From: Photobacterium gaetbulicola Gung47
GTDB taxonomy: Bacteria; Pseudomonadota; Gammaproteobacteria; Enterobacterales; Vibrionaceae
Assembly (NCBI GenBank): GCA_000940995.1
Contig: CP005974.1
Coordinates: 1,612,001 to 1,676,000, forward strand
Length of the DNA: 64,000 nucleotides
Direction: 5' to 3'
Below, one piece after another: positions 43,656 to 51,994 of the stretch (its first letter is position 1; each line of letters starts with the position of its first letter). Position numbers and translations under genes: made by a program. The notes beneath the pieces were generated by a model. That model ran no database searches. It was not told where the DNA came from and saw nothing but the letters and a program-made list of their open reading frames with translations.

Positions 43656-43731
43656 GCGACACTAGCTCAGTTGGTAGAGCGCAACCTTGCCAAGGTTGAG
43701 GTCACGAGTTCGAACCTCGTGTGTCGCTCCA
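43656..43731 (+). tRNA. tRNA-Gly (GCC)
   Basis: Full cloverleaf, 76 bases with encoded CCA. Acceptor stem GCGACAC / GTGTCGC, anticodon GCC in the loop cttgccaag, D-arm agctcagttggtagagc. Only three bases separate it from tRNA-Cys. Confidence 0.96.
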
Positions 43732-43808
43732 GATTAAAATCTTACGGCAATCAGCGGTAAGACAAAGATGGTGTTTACTGTACTAAACGGCATCGCAAAG
43801 TATTGCGT

Positions 43809-43895
43809 GCCCTGGTGGTGGAATTGGTAGACACAAGGGATTTAAAATCCCTCGGCGTTCGCGCTGTGCCGGTTCAAGTCCGGCCCGGGGCACCA
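43809..43895 (+). tRNA. tRNA-Leu (TAA)
   Basis: Class II tRNA of 87 bases with a long variable arm and encoded CCA. Acceptor stem GCCCTGG / CCGGGGC (one G-U pair), anticodon TAA in the loop atttaaaat, T-arm ggttcaagtcc. Last of the cluster, followed by a terminator. Confidence 0.96.
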
Positions 43896-43905
43896 TCTCA
43901 TATTA

Positions 43906-43936
43906 AGCCCGCAAGCTTTGCTTGTGGGCTTTTTTG
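43906..43936 (+). terminator. Terminator of the tRNA cluster
   Basis: Ten-base stem agcccgcaag / cttgtgggct (one G-U) with a five-base loop, followed by six T. Confidence 0.92.
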
Positions 43937-44116
43937 ATCTCACCAATATCCCTTTCTTTGCCTCAGCAAGCTATCCAACATCTTTTGGCATTTCATACCG
44001 TATCTTCTTTTCTGGGCGTAATCAGCTGCACACTTGCACAGAGTGCTGCCGTGTGTATGTTGTAGGAGAGTTAATAATACAAGTGCTATATGGAGAGAAA
44101 TGGTATAGGGAGACTT

Positions 44117-44197
44117 GAAAAGAAAAAGCCGTCGCACTAAGAGGGTACGACGGTAAAAGAATGTAGAACTCTTGATAAGGCTTAAATCATCAAGATA
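44117..44197 (-). ncRNA. Candidate small RNA, about 80 bases
   Basis: On the minus strand a promoter (TTGATA at 44230-44225, 16 bases, CATAAT at 44208-44203) is followed by a short sequence with a hairpin CTTGAT / ATCAAG and then a strong terminator: stem CCGTCG(T)AC / GT(G)CGACGG, loop CCTCTTA, and CTTTTTCTTTT. There is no reading frame in it. The unit has everything a free-standing small RNA needs, but I match it to no known family. Confidence 0.4.
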
Positions 44198-44202
44198 GGG
44201 CT

Positions 44203-44230
44203 ATTATGTCACAAAACCCATGATTATCAA
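44203..44230 (-). promoter_or_regulatory. Candidate promoter of the small RNA
   Basis: Minus strand TTGATA, 16-base spacer, CATAAT; 5 of 6 matches to the consensus -35 (TTGACA) and 5 of 6 to the consensus -10 (TATAAT). Confidence 0.4.
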
Positions 44231-44391
44231 TAAAATTGATAGGTAATTATGTATGAATAAGTAAATCTTTATTGCTCTAGCCGCAGGCGGTTCAGCGAGG
44301 GCTTAACTGGATATCAATACATAAGTGCCATCAATGGTGTGATATCGGTTGAATAATTTACATGTATATCTAATGAACGTATAATCGCCCC

Positions 44392-44410
44392 GCATAAAGT
44401 TACTTTATGC
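44392..44410. repeat. 19-base palindrome upstream of the XRE gene
   Basis: gcataaagt t actttatgc, perfect around one central base, followed by tttt on the plus strand. It could be an operator for the XRE regulator starting at 44495, or a terminator-like hairpin. Confidence 0.6.
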
Positions 44411-44494
44411 TTTTAATTCGATTGGTATATCGTGGTCGATAGTTATTATTTTCAACAGTGAGGTTGGAAGTATTTTGGAAAACGGTAAGGATAA

Positions 44495-44797
44495 ATGCAA
44501 CCTAATAGTTATGAGCCTGAGTTCCTAGCCCATAGAATAAAAACCCTCAGAGAGTTTCGTGGTAAAACACAAGTTCAAGTTGCAAAATGTATTAATGTAT
44601 CAAGAAGAACTTATATAGACATCGAGTCTAATAAAGCAGACATAAAATTATCAACTCTTTACCGTATTTGTGATTGTCTAAAATGTGAGGTCGCCGATCT
44701 GTTAGGCATCCAAAGCAAAGATAAAGGTATGGGTGAGAGAATTATTGAAATTTTTGAGAGCAATGGACTCATGGTCGTGAATATCCCCGAGGTGTAA
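44495..44797 (+). CDS. XRE family transcriptional regulator (A)
   Basis: A 100-residue DNA-binding protein with a single helix-turn-helix (GKTQVQVAKCINVSRRTYID, about residues 23-42), followed by LSTLYRICDCLKCEVADLL and a short C-terminal tail (IIEIFESNGLMVVNIPE). Its layout is the same as that of the convergent gene at 44865. aagga precedes the ATG. AT-rich codons set it apart from the neighbouring housekeeping genes, which suggests acquisition by transfer. Target unknown; the palindrome 85 bases upstream may be an autoregulatory site. Confidence 0.85.
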   Translation: MQPNSYEPEFLAHRIKTLREFRGKTQVQVAKCINVSRRTYIDIESNKADIKLSTLYRICDCLKCEVADLLGIQSKDKGMGERIIEIFESNGLMVVNIPEV

Positions 44798-44864
44798 CCA
44801 GGCTGCTCCCAAAAAATAATATGTGTTCATAGGCAGTTTGATGCGTTGTACAGTAACGAACTGC

Positions 44865-45176
44865 TTATTTATGCCCTCCTTCCTGCGCACTGACTATTTT
44901 CAATCCACCTTCTGCTAGCATTTTCAGTATGTTATCGCCTAGAGTCAGTGGCTGACATTGCTCATGCATCAAATCACAAACGCGACAACCAAGGCAGTCA
45001 GCAATCCGTAACAGAGTTTTGACTTTAAGCGACGTTTTGTTTGATTCGATATCAAGTATCGTTTTTCTCGATACATTAATAGCTTCCGCAAGCTTTGACT
45101 GGGTTAACCCCTTAATTTCCCTGTGCTGTTTAATATTAAATGCGATTACTTCACAGTAGTAATCATAAGATAACAT
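44865..45176 (-). CDS. XRE family transcriptional regulator (B)
   Basis: A 103-residue paralogue of the convergent gene at 44495: the helix-turn-helix is GLTQSKLAEAINVSRKTILD (about residues 23-42), followed by VKTLLRIADCLGCRVCDLM and a similar tail (ILKMLAEGGLKIVSAQE). Shared features include the position of the cysteines in the CLxC motif. Ribosome site aagga is ten bases before the ATG. The two genes end 68 bases apart, so transcription from one may oppose the other. Confidence 0.85.
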   Translation of the reverse strand: MLSYDYYCEVIAFNIKQHREIKGLTQSKLAEAINVSRKTILDIESNKTSLKVKTLLRIADCLGCRVCDLMHEQCQPLTLGDNILKMLAEGGLKIVSAQEGGHK

Positions 45177-45425
45177 TTAAATTGTCCTTGCTATATGCGG
45201 GTGCTGACAAATTATAAAATTCCGCAGGATTCATTAATTATATTATTTATGAGGTATATTATAAATCTTAGTGTGTTTATGTATACAAGATGTTGGCTGT
45301 TAAGACTTTTGTCTGGTAGGAAATGTTGGTGATATATCTCAATGTTCATTTTCAATCACATCGAGTTGCATTATTTGCACTGTTGTTTAATACACCGTAT
45401 TTTTATTTATTATCGAGAGATATAA
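45177..45425. other. Intergenic region, promoter of XRE (B)
   Basis: Very AT-rich stretch holding the minus-strand promoter of the regulator gene. I see no gene here. Confidence 0.4.
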
Positions 45426-45453
45426 AATCCCCACTACTTTCTAGGTGGGGATT
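45426..45453 (-). terminator. EIIC gene terminator
   Basis: Nine-base stem aatccccac / gtggggatt with a ten-base loop; on the minus strand it is followed by tttatatctc, about 50 bases beyond the EIIC stop codon. Confidence 0.75.
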
Positions 45454-45500
45454 ATCAACATCACATTGGGAGGAACTTAGTCCCGAATGTTTTTCTCGTT

Positions 45501-46523
45501 TTAGCCGTTGGCAAAGTGCTGCAGAGGTATACGCTCAGCCAGTAGCTTGATGTAGAGGCGGTGACCAATGATACCGCCTACCAAACCGGCTATCGCAGCG
45601 GCAACAGTGGCCATCAGCAAAGTATGAGGCTCGTTAAAGGCGATGGACGCCAATAGGCCAGGAATGGGGGCGGCACTACCGGGGGCATCATTGATGATAC
45701 CGAAGTAGGCGGCGATGACCCCGGCCAAGGCTCCACCAATAAAGTTGGACATAAAGATAGGAACCGGGTTTCTGGTCACGATGTGGGCCTGGGTAAGCGG
45801 CTCCAGCATCACGCTGATGGTGTTGCTCGACTTGCCCAGTTTGAGCGAGTGGAAAATATAACCATTGGTGAACGAGCCACCGACGCAGGCAATGGCCGCA
45901 ATCCCCATCGGTAATCCCGTTAGCCCCAGCATCGCAGTCAATGCCATCGAGCTCAGCGGTGACGTGCACACCATTTTAATCAGGCCTCCGAGCAAGAAGC
46001 CCATAGCAATAGGCGATAGCAACGTGGCTTCGGTGATCATGCTGGCCAGAGTGCCCATCAAAACTTCCAGCCCCGGGCTGATAAAAATGCCGACCAAGCG
46101 GGCTAATGGTGCCAGCGTGAGTACCCCTAGGATCACATCCACCCCTTCAGGCAAATACTTCTTGAACAGCGGGGTGGCAAAAGAGAACAGATAGCCGACG
46201 ATGAATCCTTCTAGAATGCCGAGGTTAGCCATCGCAAGACCCGTAACGATGGCATAGACCGGTTGCACCCCCATGCGAAGCATGACCAGTGTTGCCGCGG
46301 CTATCCCGCCCATTGCGCCAACCATATTGCCAAACTCAGCAAGATAGCCGATTCCAAGCAGGTTACCCATGACGTATTTATGAATAGCTTCAACCAGAAA
46401 AGTGGCGATAGCGGCATCGGCAAGCCCACTCATTGCGGCACTGCCGTTTGGAGCCTTGAAACTAAACAGCGAAAAAAGGCACAGCGCGCCGAGCAGGGCG
46501 ACGACACCCATTAAGATTTCCAT
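45501..46523 (-). CDS. Orphan PTS EIIC-type membrane protein
   Basis: A 340-residue membrane protein with about nine or ten hydrophobic segments, matching the PTS_EIIC_2 family. Landmarks are FLVEAIHKYVMGNLLGIGYL near the N-terminus and the middle stretch FLLGGLIKMVCTSPLSSMAL. Normal PTS uptake also needs EIIA and EIIB; neither gene is adjacent. It may therefore take phosphate from distant partners, or do something other than phosphotransfer. ATG 46523 is chosen because aagga lies six bases before it; the ATG two codons upstream has no spacing. Confidence 0.85.
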   Translation of the reverse strand: MEILMGVVALLGALCLFSLFSFKAPNGSAAMSGLADAAIATFLVEAIHKYVMGNLLGIGYLAEFGNMVGAMGGIAAATLVMLRMGVQPVYAIVTGLAMANLGILEGFIVGYLFSFATPLFKKYLPEGVDVILGVLTLAPLARLVGIFISPGLEVLMGTLASMITEATLLSPIAMGFLLGGLIKMVCTSPLSSMALTAMLGLTGLPMGIAAIACVGGSFTNGYIFHSLKLGKSSNTISVMLEPLTQAHIVTRNPVPIFMSNFIGGALAGVIAAYFGIINDAPGSAAPIPGLLASIAFNEPHTLLMATVAAAIAGLVGGIIGHRLYIKLLAERIPLQHFANG

Positions 46524-47474
46524 AATCATTCCTTGTCATTTAGTACTGTTAATGGAGAGGGGGAATAGAAATCAATAGGGGCTCCCGGATCGGGAATTGA
46601 AAGCAATTGGTGGTGCTTGGGAGGGGGAAAAAACTTGCTGAACAGACTGTTAGCAAAAATTTGAAATCAGGGATGAGTACCTGATAGGGGGAGCAGTCGA
46701 ATAATATGCTTCATGAGCGGTTCTCGGTGGTCGCATTGACTTGACAAAACAGTAGCATATGGAGCTGGTTGGTTTGGTGAGCAACATCATGTTCTTCTGG
46801 TTATCGCGAAATAACCAGGTGTTTTCTCCTGTTGGGCTCTGTTTGGTGGTGGACAATCATGAAGTTGGCTTAGGCCGCATAATTCAATGAAATATTTCTG
46901 GCATACACGTGACTGGTGTGGTACTTTTCAGCGCAATCTCAGGACGACATTTCTGAGGCACACTGTACTAAGCGGTATTCAGGCTGATTGCCTCTTGGTA
47001 CGCCGTAGGTACTAACCTGATTAGGGTTAGTAGAAGGGCATTGATAGCGCAGTCCTGTAACAGCAATGCAGGCGCATATTGAAGGAACCCAACTGTGAAT
47101 AATTTTACTCTTACTACTCTAATCAGCTTTGTCTTACCCAATTGCAGTATTATTACTGAGCCTTGATCTTTCCGATCACATTCACTGGTTTTTAACTTTC
47201 TGATCACATGCTGTCATTTTGACTGGCGTTGAGGCGAATTTTGTCTTGGTAATCAGTTGGTTTTCGGTCACGCCGAGAGCGCAAGCAATCGGTAGTTTAT
47301 AGTCAATGCATCTTTGCTAGATGCAGCTACACCGAACCTTGAAATTTTCTCCAGTTCACATCAATCACACCACCATTACTTGGGGGTGTTTTTAGTGCTG
47401 AACAAAAATTGTTTCTGAGTCTTGTATCAATGGAGAAGGCGACAAGGGGTGTGGTGTTTCAAATGGAAAAGAAC
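46524..47474. other. Long intergenic region before the norspermidine genes
   Basis: About 950 bases without a convincing gene. Small hairpins occur, such as tggttat / ataacca (46799-46818) and gcatct / agatgc near 47307-47323, but no T-runs, promoter pairs or known RNA motif make a case. It must contain the promoter of the gene at 47475. Confidence 0.45.
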
Positions 47475-50372
47475 ATGAGTAATGTGTTTGACCTTGATGA
47501 GCTAAAACTCGCTTCAAATGTACCTGTTGTACATGATGTTTATGATTTAACACCTGATGAGTTGCTGCTTAGTCAAGAGCATTATGAATCCGAAGTGCGA
47601 TCGTATCCACGTCGTTTACCTCTGGCTATTGCCAAGGCTTCTGGTGCGCTGGTCGAAGACAGCCGTGGCCAATTGTTTCTGGACTGCCTCGCCGGTGCCG
47701 GTACGTTGGCGATGGGGTATAACCACCCTGAAATTAACCAGGCAATTGTTGACCAGTTGCAAGCTGGCCTGCCATACCAGACATTGGATATCACTACGCC
47801 AGTTAAAGACAAATTCATCAAGGAGCTTATGAGCTTCTTGCCTGATGAGTTTGCCAAGAATGCGCGTATTCAGTTCTGTGGCCCATCTGGCGCTGATGCT
47901 GTTGAAGCAGCAATCAAGCTTGCCAAGCAAACCACAGGCCGTAACACCATGGCAGCTTTCCACGGTGCTTACCATGGTATGACAAACGGCACCATGGCCA
48001 TGATGGGTAACCTTAATACCAAAGCCCGTCGTCAAGGCCTGATGGCTGATGTTCATTTCCTACCTTTCCCATACAGCCTGCGCTGCCCGTTTGGCATGCA
48101 CGGTGAAGAAGGGGCCAAGCAGACGCTTCGCTACATCGAACGTATGCTAAATGATGACGAGAGTGGCGTGCAGAAGCCGGCGGCAATCATTGTTGAGCCG
48201 GTTCAAGGTGAAGGTGGTGTGATCCCTGCGCCAGCATTCTGGCTGCGTGAGCTTCGCCGTATTACCCAAGAGCACGGCATCCTGCTGATCTTTGATGAGA
48301 TCCAGTGCGGTATTGGTAAGACTGGCTCGAATTTTGCGTTTGAAGAGTCAGGCATTACCCCTGACATTTTGTGCCTGTCCAAAGCGGTAGGCGGCGGTTT
48401 GCCAATGTCGGTGCTTATCTTTGATAAGTCTATCGATACTTGGAAGCCAGGCGAGCATACGGGAACATTCCGTGGTAACCAGTTGGCGATGGCAACGGGT
48501 GCAAAGGCACTTGAAATTATCCGTCGTGATAACCTGGTCGAGCACGCGAAGAAAGCAGGCCAATACTTGCGTGAAGGTCTGGAGCGTATTGCTCAGTACA
48601 CTGACTGTATTGCCGAAGTTCGCGGCAAGGGTTTGATGCTGGGTATCGAGATCTGTAAGCCAGATGGTTCTAAGAACAAATTTGGCGAGCCGGAAGCGGC
48701 ACCAGAACTGACTATCGCGATTCAGCGTGCGGCGCTAGAGCGTGGCCTGATCATCGAAAAAGGCGGTCGCCAGGGCTCTGTGCTACGTTTCCTACCGCCG
48801 TTGATCATCTCGTATGAGCAGCTTGATTTTGCCCTTGATGCTTTGAGCAAAGCCATCATTGCAACAGCAGGTCCTGCCAAGGTGAAAGAGCCTGTGGCGA
48901 GCGAAGCGGCCGATTGGCGTAACCACTTCATCCACACCGGCAAAGGCGGTGCGGACAAGTTCGAAGCGGCGCTGAACCAAACGACACAAGTACTGAAGGG
49001 GGTTTTTGAGAATACTGACACCCCATATTCAGGCATGGATCCCCAGCAGCTGAAAACCCTGATCAACAACATTGATCTGGACAACCAGCAAATGCCATTG
49101 GATTTGGTGATCGAGCAAACCGGTGAGCTGATTGCCAAGAACTCTATCATGGTTCAGCATCCGCACTGTATCGCGCACCTGCATACACCGCCGCTGCTAC
49201 CGGCTGTTGCGGCTGAAGCCTTTATTGCCGCCCTGAACCAGTCGATGGATTCTTGGGATCAGGCAAGTGCAGCCACTTTTGTTGAGCAGAAGGTCGTTGA
49301 CTGGCTATGCGAGCTGTACCAGTTGGGCACCCAAGCTGACGGTGTGTTCACCAGTGGCGGCACCCAGTCCAACCTAATGGGCTTGCTGTTGGCACGCGAT
49401 TGGGCGGCTGACACGATTTCTGGCCATAACATCCAGAAACAGGGGCTACCTGATTACGCAGGCAAGCTTCGTATCCTGTGTTCGAAGAAATCGCATTTCA
49501 CCGTACAGAAGTCCGCGTCGCTAATGGGGCTGGGTGAGAATGCCGTGGTGACGGTTGATACTAATCCTGACGGTACCATCAAGCTCGCTTCTCTGGTCAA
49601 TACCATCGAAACGCTGAAAAACGACGGGCTGCTGCCGTTTGCCATGGTGGGTACCGCGGGTACGACTGACCACGGTGCGATTGACGACCTAAACGGCATG
49701 GCCGATGTGGCCCAGCAACACAACCTATGGTTGCACGTTGATGGTGCTTACGGCGGTGCGCTGATCTTGAGCCGTCACAAGACGCGTCTGTGCGGCATTG
49801 AGAAGGCCGACTCGGTAAGTGTCGACTTCCACAAACTGTTCTATCAGCCAATCAGCTGCGGAGCGGTACTGATCAAAGACAAAGAAAACTTCAAGTACCT
49901 GCTTCACCATGCAGATTACCTGAACCGCGAAGATGATCTGCTGCCGAACCTGGTCGACAAGTCGATTGCGACGACCAAGCGTTTCGACGCCTTGAAGGTG
50001 TTGATGACGATGCAGTGTGTCAGTCCTCAGGCATTGGGTGCCATGTATGATCACCTGCTCAACCAGACGCAGCAGGTTGCAGACATGATTAACCAGTCGG
50101 CAGAATTTGAACTGTTGGCTGATCCGGCTCTATCAACGGTGTTGTTCCGCTACATCGGTAACAATGAAGCGTCGGCGCTAGATGGAATTAACAAACAACT
50201 ACGCATTGATGCTCTTGTTGAAGGCAAGGCTGTACTGGGTGAAACCGTGGTGGATGGCAAAGTTGCCCTCAAGTTCACGATTTTGAACCCATGTCTGACT
50301 CTGTCTGACTTTGAATCATTACTAACAGAAATCAACCAGGTAGCAGCACAAGCTGAACGTAAACTTGGTTAA
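47475..50372 (+). CDS. Fused L-2,4-diaminobutyrate aminotransferase / decarboxylase
   Basis: A 965-residue double enzyme that makes 1,3-diaminopropane from aspartate semialdehyde by way of 2,4-diaminobutyrate, for norspermidine synthesis. The N-terminal half is a class III aminotransferase (CGPSGADAVEAAIKLAKQTT; PLP lysine in CLSKAVGGGLPMS, about residue 306). The C-terminal half is a group II PLP decarboxylase (HVDGAYGGALI; PLP lysine in SVDFHKLFYQP, about residue 798). In many bacteria these are two genes; the fusion is the known Vibrio form. The start is uncertain among 47409, 47463 and 47475; I take the last, which follows ggaaaagaac. Confidence 0.93.
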   Translation: MSNVFDLDELKLASNVPVVHDVYDLTPDELLLSQEHYESEVRSYPRRLPLAIAKASGALVEDSRGQLFLDCLAGAGTLAMGYNHPEINQAIVDQLQAGLPYQTLDITTPVKDKFIKELMSFLPDEFAKNARIQFCGPSGADAVEAAIKLAKQTTGRNTMAAFHGAYHGMTNGTMAMMGNLNTKARRQGLMADVHFLPFPYSLRCPFGMHGEEGAKQTLRYIERMLNDDESGVQKPAAIIVEPVQGEGGVIPAPAFWLRELRRITQEHGILLIFDEIQCGIGKTGSNFAFEESGITPDILCLSKAVGGGLPMSVLIFDKSIDTWKPGEHTGTFRGNQLAMATGAKALEIIRRDNLVEHAKKAGQYLREGLERIAQYTDCIAEVRGKGLMLGIEICKPDGSKNKFGEPEAAPELTIAIQRAALERGLIIEKGGRQGSVLRFLPPLIISYEQLDFALDALSKAIIATAGPAKVKEPVASEAADWRNHFIHTGKGGADKFEAALNQTTQVLKGVFENTDTPYSGMDPQQLKTLINNIDLDNQQMPLDLVIEQTGELIAKNSIMVQHPHCIAHLHTPPLLPAVAAEAFIAALNQSMDSWDQASAATFVEQKVVDWLCELYQLGTQADGVFTSGGTQSNLMGLLLARDWAADTISGHNIQKQGLPDYAGKLRILCSKKSHFTVQKSASLMGLGENAVVTVDTNPDGTIKLASLVNTIETLKNDGLLPFAMVGTAGTTDHGAIDDLNGMADVAQQHNLWLHVDGAYGGALILSRHKTRLCGIEKADSVSVDFHKLFYQPISCGAVLIKDKENFKYLLHHADYLNREDDLLPNLVDKSIATTKRFDALKVLMTMQCVSPQALGAMYDHLLNQTQQVADMINQSAEFELLADPALSTVLFRYIGNNEASALDGINKQLRIDALVEGKAVLGETVVDGKVALKFTILNPCLTLSDFESLLTEINQVAAQAERKLG

Positions 50373-50446
50373 GTAACTGGTACGGCACAGTTGGTGAGTC
50401 AGCTGTGCCGGAACACTCACTCATTTAATTATGGAATAAAGAAGAA

Positions 50447-51691
50447 ATGGCAATTCTACAGATTGGTGCTGGTGGTGTTGGCTGGGTAGTTGCACATAAA
50501 GCGGCTCAGAATAACGATGTTCTAGGTGATATTACAATCGCCTCTCGCACGGTTGGTAAGTGTGAGAAAATCATTGAGTCGATCAAGAAAAAGAACAACT
50601 TGAAAGACCCATCCAAGAAGCTAGAAGCACGTGCTGTGAATGCAGATGACGTTGACGCGCTAGTAGCACTAATCAAAGAAGTTCAGCCTGATCTTGTGAT
50701 CAATGCTGGTCCTCCATGGGTAAACATGGCCATCATGGAAGCATGTTACCAGGCAAAAGTTTCTTACCTAGACACATCTGTAGCGGTAGATCTATGTTCT
50801 GAAGGCCAGCAAGTACCAGAAGCGTACGATTGGCAGTGGGGTTACCGCGAGAAGTTCGAACAAGCGGGCATCACCGGTATCCTAGGTGCTGGTTTCGATC
50901 CAGGCGTAGTGTCTGTATTTGCAGCGTACGCGGTTAAGCACCTGTTCGACGAAATTGACACCATTGACGTAATGGACGTTAATGCGGGCGATCACGGCAA
51001 GAAGTTTGCCACCAACTTCGACCCAGAAACTAACATGCTGGAAATCCAGGGTGACTCTTTCTACTGGGAAAACGAAGAGTGGAAACAAGTACCTTGTCAC
51101 TCACGTATGCTTGAGTTTGACTTCCCACTCGTGGGCACTCACAAAGTTTACTCAATGGCGCATGATGAAGTTCGCTCGATGAAAGAATTCATCCCAGCTA
51201 AGCGCATCGAATTCTGGATGGGCTTCGGTGACAAGTACCTGAACTACTTCAACTGCATGCGCGATATCGGCCTACTGAGCCCGGATCCGCTAACACTGCA
51301 CGACGGTACTGTGGTTCAGCCTCTTCACGTACTCAAAGCACTACTGCCAGACCCAACCTCTCTAGCGCCGGGCTACACAGGTAAAACCTGTATCGGTACT
51401 TGGGTGCAGGGTAAGAAAGACGGTAAAGAACGTTCTGTCTTTATCTACAACAATGCTGATCACGAAGTGGCCTACGAAGATGTTGAGCACCAAGCGATCT
51501 CTTACACCACCGGTGTACCGGCGATCACTGCAGCACTTCAGTACTTCCGTGGCAAGTGGGCAGACAAAGGCGTGTTCAACATGGAGCAGCTAGACCCAGA
51601 TCCGTTCCTAGAAACCATGCCAGAAATCGGTCTAGATTGGCATGTTCAGGAGCTAGAGGTCGGTCAGCCTGACATCAAAATCCTGAAATAA
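50447..51691 (+). CDS. Carboxynorspermidine synthase (dehydrogenase)
   Basis: NADPH-dependent enzyme, 414 residues, that joins 1,3-diaminopropane with aspartate semialdehyde to give carboxynorspermidine. It belongs to the saccharopine-dehydrogenase-like family: a Rossmann motif at the very start (QIGAGGVGWVVAHKAA, residues 5-20) and later INAGPPWVNMAIMEACYQAK and GILGAGFDPGVVSVFAAYA. It sits 75 bases after the diaminobutyrate enzyme and before nspC, completing the pathway. Codon use is strongly biased, pointing to high expression. Confidence 0.95.
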   Translation: MAILQIGAGGVGWVVAHKAAQNNDVLGDITIASRTVGKCEKIIESIKKKNNLKDPSKKLEARAVNADDVDALVALIKEVQPDLVINAGPPWVNMAIMEACYQAKVSYLDTSVAVDLCSEGQQVPEAYDWQWGYREKFEQAGITGILGAGFDPGVVSVFAAYAVKHLFDEIDTIDVMDVNAGDHGKKFATNFDPETNMLEIQGDSFYWENEEWKQVPCHSRMLEFDFPLVGTHKVYSMAHDEVRSMKEFIPAKRIEFWMGFGDKYLNYFNCMRDIGLLSPDPLTLHDGTVVQPLHVLKALLPDPTSLAPGYTGKTCIGTWVQGKKDGKERSVFIYNNADHEVAYEDVEHQAISYTTGVPAITAALQYFRGKWADKGVFNMEQLDPDPFLETMPEIGLDWHVQELEVGQPDIKILK

Positions 51692-51994
51692 GGCCCTGAG
51701 CTGGTTGTTTCTCTCCACGGCGGTGTCGGAAGTACTCATTTATGTTTATAAACTCCGTGCTTCCTCCTAGCCCTGAAGAGAATCACCGGCGCTCAGAACC
51801 GTATTTGGAAAAGTAATATCAGAAGGGAGCAGCGACTGCTCCCTTCTTAGTGCGATTGATTAGGTTTGGATACGTAGATTGGTTGTTGCTTGGGATATTT
51901 ATTTGCTTTGTCCTGTCTGAACGCAGTGAGTTACTAAGCAGAGAAATATCTCAAGCAACTATCAGGCAGACAAACCTGAACGCGGAACAGAACA
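51692..51994. other. 303-base gap inside the norspermidine gene set
   Basis: Contains the hairpin at 51821-51847 and, after it, presumably a promoter for nspC. No gene is visible. The gap implies nspC can be expressed separately from the two upstream genes. Confidence 0.5.
51821..51847 (+). terminator. Hairpin between the dehydrogenase gene and nspC
   Basis: Twelve-base perfect stem agaagggagcag / ctgctcccttct with a three-base loop. A proper T-run is missing (tagtgc follows), so termination may be partial. Confidence 0.55.

Larger units (their letters stand above)
43937..44494. other. AT-rich intergenic region with candidate small RNA and a palindrome
   Basis: About 560 bases without a gene. 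It contains a candidate minus-strand small RNA (44117-44197) and a perfect 19-base palindrome at 44392-44410. The rest shows no feature. Confidence 0.5.

Noticed and set aside
43918..44118. Plus-strand reading frame of 66 codons after the tRNA cluster
   Set aside because: It starts inside the tRNA terminator, lacks a ribosome site and shows no protein-like pattern.
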